Shown here: one piece after another, positions 1 to 7,358 of the stretch
How positions within the stretch are numbered: position 1 is the stretch's first letter
Layout: each line of letters opens with the position of its first letter
NCBI GenBank assembly: GCA_903884125.1
Contig: CAISDR010000126.1
Coordinates: 1 to 20,829 of the forward strand
Direction: 5' to 3'
Length of the DNA stretch: 20,829 bases
Source of the DNA: an uncultured bacterium
GTDB taxonomy: Bacteria; Pseudomonadota; Alphaproteobacteria; CAISDR01
Translations under genes and position numbers: made by a program
The notes under the pieces: generated by a model
Told to the model about the DNA's origin: nothing
The model's input: the letters and a program-made list of their open reading frames with translations, nothing else
Databases searched by the model: none

Positions 1-176
1 AGGTTTACGCCCGAGGCCAGAAAATCAAGGCTCGAATCCAGCAGCGATGCCAACATCGCCAGACTGTCAGATATGAAATAGGCATAGGCCTTTAGCGCCA
101 CCAGAATGATGGCGACCATAACAGACGCCTGGGTTGCGCGTTGCATCAGGCGATTGGCATCGACCCGGTTTATCAT
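1..176 (-). CDS. Cation diffusion facilitator (CDF) family transporter, N-terminal part (partial)
   Basis: This is the first 58 codons of a gene that leaves the window at base 1. The translation begins MINRVDANRLMQRATQ, runs into a hydrophobic first membrane segment (roughly residues 18-32) and then reads SDSLAMLASLLDSSLDFLAS. That last stretch matches the second membrane helix of FieF/CDF divalent-metal exporters, where the S-x-x-xDS-x-xD pattern supplies metal-binding Asp residues. CDF proteins are inner-membrane antiporters that expel Zn, Fe, Co or similar ions; the metal cannot be told from this fragment. The ATG lies 19 bases after the pdxH stop, preceded by a purine-rich GGATAGGA ribosome-binding site, so it is probably co-transcribed with pdxH. 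Family assignment is fairly safe. Confidence 0.75.
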   Translation of the reverse strand, partial: MINRVDANRLMQRATQASVMVAIILVALKAYAYFISDSLAMLASLLDSSLDFLASGVN

Positions 177-195
177 CTGGCAATCCTATCCGGAC

Positions 196-822
196 TTATG
201 GCGACAGCCGCACGCGGGTCCAGACCGCGGAATTTGGATCAGGTCGGGTGAATTCAAACCGGTCATGCAGCCGAAAGGCACCATCCTGCCAGAATTCAAT
301 CTGGGTCGGGCGCAATCGAAAGCCGGACCAGTGGGGCGGACGCGGAATGGGACCATCGCCAAATTTTGCCTCAAATGTGCTGACACGGGCAATCAATGCC
401 TCGCGACTGTCGATGGGCCGGGACTGATCCGAGCCCCAGGCACCGATCTGGCTCTGGCGTGGGCGGGAATGAAAATAGTTGTCAGCTTCAACCCGGCTTA
501 CCTGTTCCAGCGGCCCGCGTGCCCGAACCTGACGGCGCAGGGATTTCCAGTGAAAATTGACGGCCGCCTTTGGATTGGCCAAAAATTCGCGGCCCTTTGT
601 GCTTTCAAAATTGGTAAAAAACACAAAGCCATCGGCATCATGGCCCTTCATCAGCAACATGCGCACATTGGGCAGGCCATCCGGATCGACCGAGGCGACC
701 GCCATGGCTGATGGATCATTGATCTCGTTGGTTTCAGCCAGCGCAAACCAGCGCGCAAACAGCGCAAAGGGTTCATCATAAAGGCTCGGGTCCAGTTGCG
801 GGCTGGCTGGATCAGGGGACAA
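196..822 (-). CDS. pdxH: Pyridoxamine/pyridoxine 5'-phosphate oxidase
   Basis: FMN-dependent enzyme that oxidises pyridoxine or pyridoxamine 5'-phosphate to pyridoxal 5'-phosphate, the last step of vitamin B6 synthesis and salvage; a soluble homodimer. The 208-residue length is close to the family norm. FMN-contacting stretches are visible around residues 54-60 (RMLLMKG) and 69-77 (FFTNFESTK). The substrate region QSQIGAWGSDQS is at about 123-134, and the C-terminal RPPHWSGFRLRPTQIEFWQ block is at about 161-179. The chain ends RVRLSP, where many homologues end RLNP or RLAP. The start is TTG at 820-822 with AGAGG upstream; the first internal Met (residue 40) would remove conserved N-terminal sequence. 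It is divergent from the lipoprotein gene and lies 19 bases before the CDF gene. Confidence 0.95.
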   Translation of the reverse strand: MSPDPASPQLDPSLYDEPFALFARWFALAETNEINDPSAMAVASVDPDGLPNVRMLLMKGHDADGFVFFTNFESTKGREFLANPKAAVNFHWKSLRRQVRARGPLEQVSRVEADNYFHSRPRQSQIGAWGSDQSRPIDSREALIARVSTFEAKFGDGPIPRPPHWSGFRLRPTQIEFWQDGAFRLHDRFEFTRPDPNSAVWTRVRLSP

Positions 823-923
823 TGCACACCTCTATTCACTGAAAATCATCTTCATCGGGCAATAGCGCAGGCGAACAATTCTGCAATGACCGATGCGTTT
901 CAATAGCAGGAAGCCCGCCAAAG

Positions 924-942
924 GTCATCGTCTCATGATGAC
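924..942. repeat. Small inverted repeat between pdxH and the lipoprotein gene
   Basis: GTCATC at 924-929 is mirrored by GATGAC at 937-942 with a 7-base spacer. It sits in the roughly 210-base divergent region between two start codons, so it could be an operator. It is short enough to arise by chance, and no convincing -35/-10 pair could be assigned here. Confidence 0.25.
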
Positions 943-1032
943 GCGCCAATGGCTGATCCGGGACGTTTGATTTTGATGATCAGGCTCGGGCAATATGGAA
1001 CCGGTAAGGCAGGCGGGTTTGAAAGGATTGAA

Positions 1033-1593
1033 ATGATAAAGGCGCCAGGACACAGAAAACCCAGCGGGTTGGCAAAGGCGCCTGCAATGGCCTCAATCGT
1101 TACAATGGCCGGTCTTGCGCTGGCGGGCTGCGGCGCGAGGACGCCGCCGCCTGCCCAGATTATCGAGCGCCCGCCCGCAGCCATCCCGGTTACCCCGCCG
1201 CCATTGGCTGCGCCAAATACGCCGGTGTCTTTACCCGTGTCTCAGTCCGCGCTGCCAAATGCCGCCGATCTGGCGCGAATCGAAGCACTGGTGGCACCGG
1301 GTTTGCGTACAGGCCTGTCAGTCAATGCGGCCAGCGCTTTGGCACAGGCCACGGAACGGACGCTTGAAACCGGTCCTTCGGGTCGGGCCATGCCCTGGAG
1401 TTGGAATGGTGCAGGCGATGCAATGACTGGGACCATCACCCCGCAGCCCCTGCGGCGCATGGCCAAATCCGCCCAGTGTCGGACATTTGTTCAGGTCGTG
1501 GGTGTAAAATCAGCCGAACTGGTCGCCTGCAAGACACAGACTGGCAGTGGCGCTGGAATCTGGGCGATCATGGCCCAGAAGACCAAGGGGTAA
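1033..1593 (+). CDS. Outer-membrane lipoprotein with RT0821/Lpp0805-like surface-antigen domain
   Basis: A 186-residue predicted lipoprotein. The start is the ATG at 1033, 5 bases after GAAAGGA; an upstream in-frame ATG at 949 has no such support. The signal peptide is positively charged, then hydrophobic, and ends in the lipobox LAGC with the acylated Cys at residue 33. A proline-rich linker (about 37-65) follows. The C-terminal part (about 110-183) has the pattern of the RT0821/Lpp0805 or '17 kDa surface antigen 2' domain: a W-N-G-D-x-x-x-G-x-I-x-P segment, then CRTF and a final short W strand. The biochemical role of this family is unknown to me. In many alphaproteobacteria a gene of this type lies by pdxH and a DnaJ gene, as here. 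It converges with the barrel-protein gene 10 bases away. Confidence 0.75.
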   Translation: MIKAPGHRKPSGLAKAPAMASIVTMAGLALAGCGARTPPPAQIIERPPAAIPVTPPPLAAPNTPVSLPVSQSALPNAADLARIEALVAPGLRTGLSVNAASALAQATERTLETGPSGRAMPWSWNGAGDAMTGTITPQPLRRMAKSAQCRTFVQVVGVKSAELVACKTQTGSGAGIWAIMAQKTKG

Positions 1594-1598
1594 GCTGA

Positions 1599-1614
1599 TC
1601 GGATTAAAATCCGA
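1599..1614. terminator. Weak palindrome at the junction of two convergent genes
   Basis: A perfect 16-base palindrome, TCGGATTAAAATCCGA, lies between the lipoprotein stop (1591-1593) and the barrel-protein gene, overlapping the last codons of the latter. It could form a short bidirectional hairpin. The stem is short and the flanking T-runs are poor, so a terminator role is only suggested. Confidence 0.35.
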
Positions 1615-2260
1615 ATTTCAGCCCCAGCAACAATTCATTTGCAGAACTGTTGGACGAATAATTCAGCGTGCTGGTGCCACCGGTCGTCAGGGTCCGTCCC
1701 TTCAGCTGGCCGGTATCCACATGGCGCAGCATCAGGTCCGCCGATGTCATAGGCAGGATTTTTGCCGATGCGCCCAACATCACATTCCAGGCGAAATTGG
1801 TCTGGCTCTGGGTCAATTCGGTATGGGCAAATCCGGCACCAGCACCCAGATAGGGCATAAAGATCGGCAGTTTGCCAAGGTCCAGATAAAGATTGCCGGT
1901 AGCTGTATATTGCTGACCGGCCACGTCCGTGGTGGACGTCTTGCCTGCGGCAACCGACTGGGTCACGAATTTCAGATCAGGCCGCATGCTGAAAGTTGCC
2001 TCGGTCCTGAAATTGATCAGCGAAAACTTGAAACTCGGTACAAAACCAACGCCCAGATCAAACACGCCCGTCTTGTCGGACTTGCCGCTTAGAACATCGG
2101 TGGGATTGGAACTCAGCGTCGACAGTTTGTCGGTATTCGACACGCCGCCCGATACACGGACATAAAGGTTATCACCCGCTGCCGCCGGAATGGTCGAGAT
2201 ATTTTGGCTGGCGGTCAAAAGGACGCATATTCCCAACCAGTTTTTTAGGTCACGCATCAT
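1604..2260 (-). CDS. Outer-membrane beta-barrel protein
   Basis: A 218-residue exported protein. Residues 1-28 form a Sec signal peptide ending AAA before GDNLYVRVSGG. The mature chain is made of alternating polar/hydrophobic strands separated by Thr/Ser/Asn/Gly-rich loops (for example about 41-62, 98-112 and 188-205) and ends LLLGLKFGF. A terminal Phe after a beta strand is the usual BamA-recognition signature of outer-membrane barrels. It resembles the OmpW/OmpA-like 8-strand porin group in general form (YLGAGAGFAHTE is typical of a barrel strand), but I cannot assign a specific function or ligand. Two adjacent Met codons (2258-2260 and 2255-2257) could both be the start. It sits on the opposite strand between the lipoprotein and DnaJ genes, with its own upstream region of about 220 bases shared with dnaJ. 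Confidence 0.7.
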   Translation of the reverse strand: MMRDLKNWLGICVLLTASQNISTIPAAAGDNLYVRVSGGVSNTDKLSTLSSNPTDVLSGKSDKTGVFDLGVGFVPSFKFSLINFRTEATFSMRPDLKFVTQSVAAGKTSTTDVAGQQYTATGNLYLDLGKLPIFMPYLGAGAGFAHTELTQSQTNFAWNVMLGASAKILPMTSADLMLRHVDTGQLKGRTLTTGGTSTLNYSSNSSANELLLGLKFGF

Positions 2261-2381
2261 TCGCCCTCACGCCTGTACCCGGTTCGGGTAACGGCTCGAA
2301 TCATCTAAAGATCAATAGGATAACTGAAAAATGTGATGTAAAACATAAACTATTCTCAAATGGTTAACGAATGATGTACAC

Positions 2382-2397
2382 CCCCGTGACACCGGGG
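2382..2397. repeat. Short GC hairpin in the divergent barrel/DnaJ region
   Basis: CCCCG at 2382-2386 pairs with CGGGG at 2393-2397 around a 6-base loop. It interrupts an otherwise AT-rich intergenic stretch (about 2300-2380). There is no T-run on either side, so it is not a standard terminator; its role is unknown. Confidence 0.25.
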
Positions 2398-2423
2398 CGG
2401 CATATCCAATTCGGCGGGATTAG

Positions 2424-2442
2424 GCCTATATAGGCGTATAAT
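2424..2442 (+). promoter_or_regulatory. Candidate DnaJ-gene promoter -10 with overlapping palindrome
   Basis: A perfect consensus TATAAT lies at 2437-2442, 41 bases before the TTG start of the J-domain gene. Directly before it is the perfect 12-base palindrome GCCTATATAGGC (2424-2435), which would occupy the promoter spacer. No good -35 hexamer sits 16-18 bases upstream. That fits either an activator/alternative-sigma promoter or an operator over the core promoter. Both sequence elements are seen directly; promoter function is inferred. Confidence 0.45.
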
Positions 2443-2483
2443 TTGTGCCACCATTTGCGATTCGGGCTTCAGGGAGTTAAATT

Positions 2484-3446
2484 TTGGCCGCTGGCGATCC
2501 GTACAAAGTTCTGGGAGTAGCGCGGACTGCAACCCCGGCAGAACTTAAAAGCGCCTATCGCAAGTTGGCGAAGAAGCTGCACCCTGATCTGCATCCCGGC
2601 GACAAGGCAGTTGAATTGCGGTTCAAGGAAGTTTCCGCCGCCTATGATCTTTTGTCGGATGATGAAAAGCGCGCCCGCTATGACCGGGGTGAAATTGACG
2701 CCGATGGCAATGTCTTTGTGCGCCGCCCGCCGCCCGGTGCCAATAAGGGTGCTGGATTTGGCGCCGGATTTGGTGGCGACATGGGGGCAGGCGGCGGGGC
2801 AGGCGGCGGGGCTGGCGGCGGGCGCGGACCCAATGGCAATGGGGCCGGTGGGCAGTCGCGGGATGATATCCTGTCGGATCTGATGGAATCCATGCGTGCG
2901 GCCCGCAATCGGGTTTTTGCCAAAGCCGGTGATGATGTCAGCTATCGCCTGGTACTTGATCTCAAGGACGCCCATAGCGGGACCACAACACGGCTGCGAC
3001 TAAAGGATGGCCGGGTATTGGATGTGAAAATTCCACCCGGTGTTCGCGATGGCCATGTAATCCGTCTGCGCGGACAGGGCGAAGCTGGGACAGGCGGTGC
3101 ACCCGCGGGCGACGGACTGGTCGAAATCAACCTGAACCCCATTGGTCCCTACCGGCTCGAAGGCGATGATGTGCACATGGATCTGGGCATAACGCTGGTC
3201 GAGGCGGTCAAAGGCGCCAAGATCGAGGTGCAGACCCTGGACGGACCGGTAACGCTGACAATTCCACCTGGCTCCAGCGGGGGCAAAATTCTGCGCCTGA
3301 AGTCCAAGGGCTGGCCCAAACCCAAAGGCGGTCGCGGCGATCTTTATGCCCGCATCGACATCATGCTGCCTGAAAAGCTGGATGATGAACTGAACGGTTT
3401 CATCGACCGCTGGTCGGCTAGCCATCCCTACAGCCTGAAACGCTGA
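2484..3446 (+). CDS. J-domain co-chaperone, CbpA-like (DnaJ without zinc finger)
   Basis: A 320-residue cytosolic co-chaperone expected to stimulate DnaK ATPase and hold unfolded clients. The J domain covers about residues 5-70, with the HPD motif at 33-35 (KLHPDLHPG). A Gly/Ala-rich linker (about 85-123) follows, then the two client-binding C-terminal beta domains (about 132-310; note DVKIPPGVRDGHVIRLRGQG and the later TIPPGSSGGKILRLKSKGWP). The CxxCxGxG zinc-finger repeats of true DnaJ are absent, so this is a type II/CbpA-like protein. The start is TTG at 2484, 7 bases after AGGGAG; the next in-frame ATG lies beyond the J domain and cannot be the start. The linker contains a 12-base tandem repeat. 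Confidence 0.92.
   Translation: MAAGDPYKVLGVARTATPAELKSAYRKLAKKLHPDLHPGDKAVELRFKEVSAAYDLLSDDEKRARYDRGEIDADGNVFVRRPPPGANKGAGFGAGFGGDMGAGGGAGGGAGGGRGPNGNGAGGQSRDDILSDLMESMRAARNRVFAKAGDDVSYRLVLDLKDAHSGTTTRLRLKDGRVLDVKIPPGVRDGHVIRLRGQGEAGTGGAPAGDGLVEINLNPIGPYRLEGDDVHMDLGITLVEAVKGAKIEVQTLDGPVTLTIPPGSSGGKILRLKSKGWPKPKGGRGDLYARIDIMLPEKLDDELNGFIDRWSASHPYSLKR
2784..2819 (+). repeat. Three tandem 12-base repeats inside the DnaJ-like gene
   Basis: The unit GGGGCAGGCGGC occurs three times in a row (2784-2795, 2796-2807, 2808-2819). The third copy has T for A. The unit is in frame and encodes Gly-Ala-Gly-Gly each time, so copy-number changes would only lengthen or shorten the flexible linker. Confidence 0.85.
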
Positions 3447-3458
3447 TATTCGCTGTTC

Positions 3459-3472
3459 TTGACCTGGGTCAA
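3459..3472. promoter_or_regulatory. FNR/FixK-like palindromic site
   Basis: The sequence TTGACCTGGGTCAA is an almost perfect dyad (TTGACC, two central bases, GGTCAA). It fits the consensus TTGAYC-NN-GRTCAA recognised by FixK/FnrL-type CRP-FNR regulators in alphaproteobacteria. It lies just after the DnaJ gene stop and is centred about 41 bases before the ATG of a small ORF. A hairpin with a 2-base loop would be strained, so a protein site is likelier than a terminator. Actual regulator binding is inference. Confidence 0.5.
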
Positions 3473-3506
3473 GGAAGACCAGCCGCGCACTGGCCTAGGG
3501 TCGCTT

Positions 3507-3725
3507 ATGGTCAAATCATTTGCCCAGACCCTGGCTGTTTTTGCGCTGATCCTCAACGGGTCCGGCGTGCCCCAGCTTTTGGCAAAGCGTCAGGGTCTGC
3601 CACTTTGCCTTAATCAGACAGGGCAGAAGAATGGCCCGAATGGATCTTTGGACCTGTGTGCCCACGGGCTTTTATGTCCCGGTCGCAGGGCCGCTTCCCA
3701 ATCCGGTCCCGCCCCCCTAGTCTAG
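3507..3725 (+). CDS. Possible small Cys-containing protein
   Basis: An uncertain 72-residue ORF. The N-terminus MVKSFAQTLAVFALILN looks like a short signal or membrane segment. The remainder has three Cys residues (PLCLNQ, DLCAHG, LLCPG), broadly like small exported Cys/His proteins of the DUF2946 kind, but the match is too loose to assign. AGGG at 3497-3500 is suitably placed as a ribosome-binding site for the ATG at 3507. The frame is open further upstream to a TTG at 3459, but that TTG is part of the FNR-like palindrome. The ORF lies between the DnaJ and amidohydrolase genes on the same strand. It may equally be non-coding spacer that happens to be open. Confidence 0.35.
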   Translation: MVKSFAQTLAVFALILNGSGVPQLLAKRQGLPLCLNQTGQKNGPNGSLDLCAHGLLCPGRRAASQSGPAPLV

Positions 3726-3756
3726 AACCAACGATCCTTTAAGCTTAACGGGGGCC

Positions 3757-5082
3757 ATGATGCGAAAATCTCACCGTGTGGTTACGGGACTGGCTGCCAT
3801 TGCAGTTGGCTCGGTCCTTATAATGGCCGCTGACAGCGCGCCAAAGCCGCTTACCTATGTCACGGCTGATCGCATGGTTGATGTCATCGGAGGTGGGTAT
3901 ATTTCCAGCCCGGCCATCCTGATCGAAGGCGAACGCATCATCAGGGTCGGCACGACCCGAGACCTTGCACCGCCAAAGGATGCCCGGGTGATCGCCCTGC
4001 CGGGCATGACCCTGCTGCCGGGACTGATCGACATGCATGTGCATCTTACGTCTGATGCAAAGGTACATGGCTATGCAGGCCTTGAAGCCTCGGTGCCGGA
4101 TTCAGCGATTGAAGGTGTCAAAAATGCTCGCACCACGCTGATGGCCGGGTTCACCACGGTTCGCAATGTGGGTGCACCGTCCTATACCGATGTCGCACTG
4201 CGCAAGGCCATCAATGGCGGCAAGATCGAAGGACCAAGGATTGCGGCAGCCGGTGAGCCGTTGGGGGCAACAGGCGGGCATTGTGACAAAAACCTACTGC
4301 CAGCGGAATATGAACAGACATCAAAATCTGTGGCCGATGGTCCCTGGGCGCTGGTGGCCAAGGTCCGCAGGCAGGCAAAATATGGCGCTGACCTGATCAA
4401 GATCTGCGCGACAGGCGGGGTTTTGTCAAAAGGTGACAGCGTTGGCGGCCAGCAACTGGACCCGGAAGAATTTGCAGCAATTGTCACGGCAGCCCACCGG
4501 CTGGGAATGAAAGTTGCAGCCCATGCCCATGGCACCGAAGGGATCAAGGCTGCACTTATTGCCGGGGTTGATACAATCGAACACGCCAGCCTGATCGATG
4601 ACGAAGGCATTAAAATCGCCAAGGCAAAAGGCGCGGCTTTGTCGATGGATATCTACAACGACGATTACATTCTAGGTGAAGGGGCCAAGGTCGGCATTCT
4701 GCCTGAATCGTTGGAAAAGGAACGCATGATCGGTCAGGCCCAGCGCGACAGTTTCGCCCGTGGCGTCAAGGCAGGGGTCAAGATGATTTTTGGCACCGAT
4801 GCCGGTGTCTATCCCCACGGCGATAACGCCAGGCAATTCGCTTATATGGTCAAATATGGCATGACGCCCATTCAGGCCATTCGCGCAGCAACCGTCAATG
4901 CCGCTGAAATGCTGGGCACTGTCAAAGGGGCCGGTTCAGCAGACGTGGGCCAGATTGCCCCCGGACGCTTTGGCGACATTATCGGGGTATCTGGCGATCC
5001 GCTGAATGATGTGCGCGCATTGGAAACAGTAAACGTTGTGATCAAGGGTGGTGTTCAGGTAAAAGGCCCCCCCACACTCTAG
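3757..5082 (+). CDS. Exported metal-dependent amidohydrolase (prolidase-like, Xaa-Pro/Xaa-Arg dipeptidase group)
   Basis: A 441-residue member of the amidohydrolase superfamily. An N-terminal Sec signal peptide (about 1-25, ending IMAAD) predicts a periplasmic enzyme. Binuclear metal ligands of subtype I can be followed: HVH at 94-96 (GLIDMHVHLTSD), the likely carboxylated Lys215 in LIKICATGG, His256/His258 region in AAHAHG, His276 in IEHAS, and Asp348 in FGTDAG. The order and spacing match the secreted prolidase-like group that cleaves dipeptides such as Xaa-Pro or Xaa-Arg. Substrate cannot be read from sequence; imidazolonepropionase-like activity is the main alternative. The start may be either of the two adjacent ATGs (3757, 3760), with GGGGG just upstream. 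The MeaB gene follows after 18 bases. Confidence 0.85.
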   Translation: MMRKSHRVVTGLAAIAVGSVLIMAADSAPKPLTYVTADRMVDVIGGGYISSPAILIEGERIIRVGTTRDLAPPKDARVIALPGMTLLPGLIDMHVHLTSDAKVHGYAGLEASVPDSAIEGVKNARTTLMAGFTTVRNVGAPSYTDVALRKAINGGKIEGPRIAAAGEPLGATGGHCDKNLLPAEYEQTSKSVADGPWALVAKVRRQAKYGADLIKICATGGVLSKGDSVGGQQLDPEEFAAIVTAAHRLGMKVAAHAHGTEGIKAALIAGVDTIEHASLIDDEGIKIAKAKGAALSMDIYNDDYILGEGAKVGILPESLEKERMIGQAQRDSFARGVKAGVKMIFGTDAGVYPHGDNARQFAYMVKYGMTPIQAIRAATVNAAEMLGTVKGAGSADVGQIAPGRFGDIIGVSGDPLNDVRALETVNVVIKGGVQVKGPPTL

Positions 5083-5100
5083 ATGATTTAAGTCCGCTGG

Positions 5101-6087
5101 ATGGCATACATGCCGCAAATGTTCCATGATCCAATCCACTGGATGGCGCTGATCGGCGCTGGTGACAGGCGTGCCCTGGCGCAGGCCATCACGCTGGTGG
5201 AATCCACGCGGCCGGATCATCGCGACCGTGCGGATGCACTGTTGGCGGCGCTGCCGTCTGATCCGGGCAGGGCAACACGCATCGGCATTTCGGGCGCCCC
5301 CGGCGTCGGCAAATCAACCTTTATCGAAGCATTGGGTCTGCATCTGATCGCACAGGGATACAAGGTGGCGGTACTGGCAGTCGACCCATCCAGCACGCGC
5401 ACTGGCGGTTCCATACTGGGCGATAAAACCCGCATGGAACATTTGGTGCGTGCGCCCGATGCCTTTATACGGCCAACCCCATCGGGGGGCACTTTGGGTG
5501 GTGTTGCCCGGCGTACCCGCGAAGCCATCGCCCTGGTTGAGGCTGCGGGATTTGATCGGGTGCTGGTTGAGACAGTTGGCGTCGGGCAGTCTGAAGTGGC
5601 AGTGGCGGACCTGGTTGATCTTTTTATGCTTCTTGCGGGCCCAGCAGCCGGGGATGAATTACAAGGGATAAAACGTGGGATCATGGAACTGGCTGATCTG
5701 ATTGTGGTCACCAAGGCCGATGGCGAGCTTGCCGGTCCTGCCCGGCATGCAGCGGCTGACCTTATGGCAGCCCTTCATCTGGCGCGTCCTAAATATCCGG
5801 CGTGGTCAACACGGGTGATCATCACATCGGCCATAACAGGTATGGGTCTGGATGATGTTTCTGGCGCTTTCACAGCCTTTCGTCTTGCACTTGAAGCAAG
5901 CGGGGATTTCATCCGACTTCGGGCTGCCCAGAATCTGGCAGCCCTAAGGTCTGAGATTCAGTATGGCCTTATGGATCAGTTTCTAAACCAGCCCGGCAGG
6001 CAGGCGCAGTTGCACGATCTTGAGCGTGCTGTCGCCGAAGGGCGGATGACACCGCGACTGGCAGCGCGTGCTGCCTTGCATAACTGA
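5101..6087 (+). CDS. meaB: MeaB/ArgK-type G3E-family GTPase (methylmalonyl-CoA mutase chaperone)
   Basis: A 328-residue P-loop GTPase. Walker A is GAPGVGKST at residues 65-73, followed by LAVDPSSTRTGGSILGDKTRM (about 92-112), ETVGVGQSE (about 147-155), and the guanine-specificity motif TKAD at about 204-207. The DPSS...GGSILGDKTRM signature is diagnostic of MeaB/ArgK. In this family the GTPase loads and protects B12-dependent acyl-CoA mutases; the older annotation 'LAO/AO transport ATPase' is misleading. No mutase gene is in the window, so the partner must be encoded elsewhere. Several early Met codons (5101, 5110, 5119, 5143) are possible starts and none has a strong Shine-Dalgarno sequence. 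It probably shares a transcript with the upstream amidohydrolase. Confidence 0.9.
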   Translation: MAYMPQMFHDPIHWMALIGAGDRRALAQAITLVESTRPDHRDRADALLAALPSDPGRATRIGISGAPGVGKSTFIEALGLHLIAQGYKVAVLAVDPSSTRTGGSILGDKTRMEHLVRAPDAFIRPTPSGGTLGGVARRTREAIALVEAAGFDRVLVETVGVGQSEVAVADLVDLFMLLAGPAAGDELQGIKRGIMELADLIVVTKADGELAGPARHAAADLMAALHLARPKYPAWSTRVIITSAITGMGLDDVSGAFTAFRLALEASGDFIRLRAAQNLAALRSEIQYGLMDQFLNQPGRQAQLHDLERAVAEGRMTPRLAARAALHN

Positions 6088-6148
6088 ACCACATCCCGAT
6101 AAATTGGCGTTTGCGGTCAAAAGCTGCCCCCCATTTGTAGAGTTGTAA

Positions 6149-7312
6149 ATGTCCGAAAATACCCAACAGGCAACCGGCACCAAAATTCAGCAATTTCGCG
6201 AACAGTTGATCGCGCATGCCAATTATCTGATGGGGCGTGGCGGGGCACCATTTTATATGCGGGATATTGAACTGACCCGTGTGATCGTCGAAAAATTCAG
6301 GTTCGAACGGGGTGAATTCGCCAGCTGTAGCTTTTCTTTTTCCTCGTTTGCCGGTGCCAATTTTGTCGGTGCAAAGTTATCGTCCACGGTCTTTGCTCAT
6401 TGCAATCTTTCCGGCTGTGACTTCAACAAGGCGGATATGCGCGCGGTGTCAATCGTGCATTCAAATATGTCGGAAGCAAAGATGGCTGGTGCCCGCGGCG
6501 CAGAAGCATTTTTCAATTTCAGTGCTGACGGTGATTATTCAATCAGCTTCAAAAATGGTGCATCCCAGGCCTATTCGACCGATTTTTCAAATTCGAATTT
6601 CACCGGCGCTGATCTGACAGGCGCTAATATGCCGGGTGCAAAATTCGCCAATGCAAATCTGGAAGGTGTCAATCTGTCCAATGCTAACCTGTCGGGCGCG
6701 GACATGTCCGGCGTCAATCTGACTGGTGCAAGGTTCGAAGGCGCGGTACTGGCCAATGTAAAGCTCGATGGTGCCACATTCTCGATGGATGACGAAACCC
6801 GCAAGGTCTTGGCCGGCAATCCGGCGTTTGAGGAGTTCGTCAAAGGCCAGGAAAAGATCAAGGATGTGCTGCGCGACCATGAAGCCTGGGTGTGGTCAAA
6901 AAGTGCATCCGGCATCAAAGCCAATTTTGCCAAAGCTAATCTGAAAGGCGGCGATTTTCGTTACCGTACGCTGGCAGCGTTGAATTTTAATGCAGCGGAA
7001 CTGCGAGCGTGCCTGTTCAATGAAGCAGTATTGGCTGTCAGCGATTTTTCGAACACAAGAGCCAGTTATTGCAATTTTGCGAATGCGGATTTGCGCGGCA
7101 TCCGCTTTGCCGGTGCCAGTTTTGAATTCTGTTCGTTTGCCGGTGCCGATTTCCTGCCCCTGGCGGTCAAGGGTCATGCGGATGGCGTGGCGTCAAATTT
7201 CGATGGCGCCGTTTTTACCAATTGCGATCTGACCGATGCCAAACTGACACCCGCGCTGTTGCAGAAAGCGAAATTTATCAATTGCACGCGCGAGGCATCG
7301 AAGGCAGGCTAG
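6149..7312 (+). CDS. Pentapeptide-repeat protein
   Basis: A 387-residue protein dominated by A(D/N)(L/F)xx repeats that should fold into right-handed quadrilateral beta-helices. Three repeat blocks can be seen: about 50-115, about 145-212 (the most regular: ADLTGANMPGAKFANANLEG) and about 258-375. The first two are split by a short non-repeat insert (DGDYSISFKNGAS). The last two are split by a probably helical segment (about 213-257) containing the W-rich piece LRDHEAWVWSKSASGIKANF. The N-terminal 48 residues look helical. No signal peptide or membrane helix is seen, so it is likely cytosolic. Pentapeptide proteins include DNA mimics that protect gyrase (Qnr/MfpA type) and secretion effectors, but nothing here allows a choice. 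It converges with the unrecognised gene 46 bases downstream. Confidence 0.85.
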   Translation: MSENTQQATGTKIQQFREQLIAHANYLMGRGGAPFYMRDIELTRVIVEKFRFERGEFASCSFSFSSFAGANFVGAKLSSTVFAHCNLSGCDFNKADMRAVSIVHSNMSEAKMAGARGAEAFFNFSADGDYSISFKNGASQAYSTDFSNSNFTGADLTGANMPGAKFANANLEGVNLSNANLSGADMSGVNLTGARFEGAVLANVKLDGATFSMDDETRKVLAGNPAFEEFVKGQEKIKDVLRDHEAWVWSKSASGIKANFAKANLKGGDFRYRTLAALNFNAAELRACLFNEAVLAVSDFSNTRASYCNFANADLRGIRFAGASFEFCSFAGADFLPLAVKGHADGVASNFDGAVFTNCDLTDAKLTPALLQKAKFINCTREASKAG

Positions 7313-7358
7313 GCTGCACACGCACGCTCGGCATGTGATCGCCGTAATCTCTGCTGGC

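Noticed and set aside
106..711. 201-residue plus-strand open frame across pdxH
   Set aside because: It lies antisense to pdxH, whose protein is clearly conserved; the opposite-frame translation has no recognisable features.
949..1032. Longer N-terminus for the lipoprotein gene from the ATG at 949
   Set aside because: The 28 extra residues would bury the signal peptide, and only the ATG at 1033 has a ribosome-binding site.
3459..3506. TTG start at 3459 for the small ORF
   Set aside because: That TTG is the left arm of the palindromic site and has no ribosome-binding site; the ATG at 3507 is better placed.
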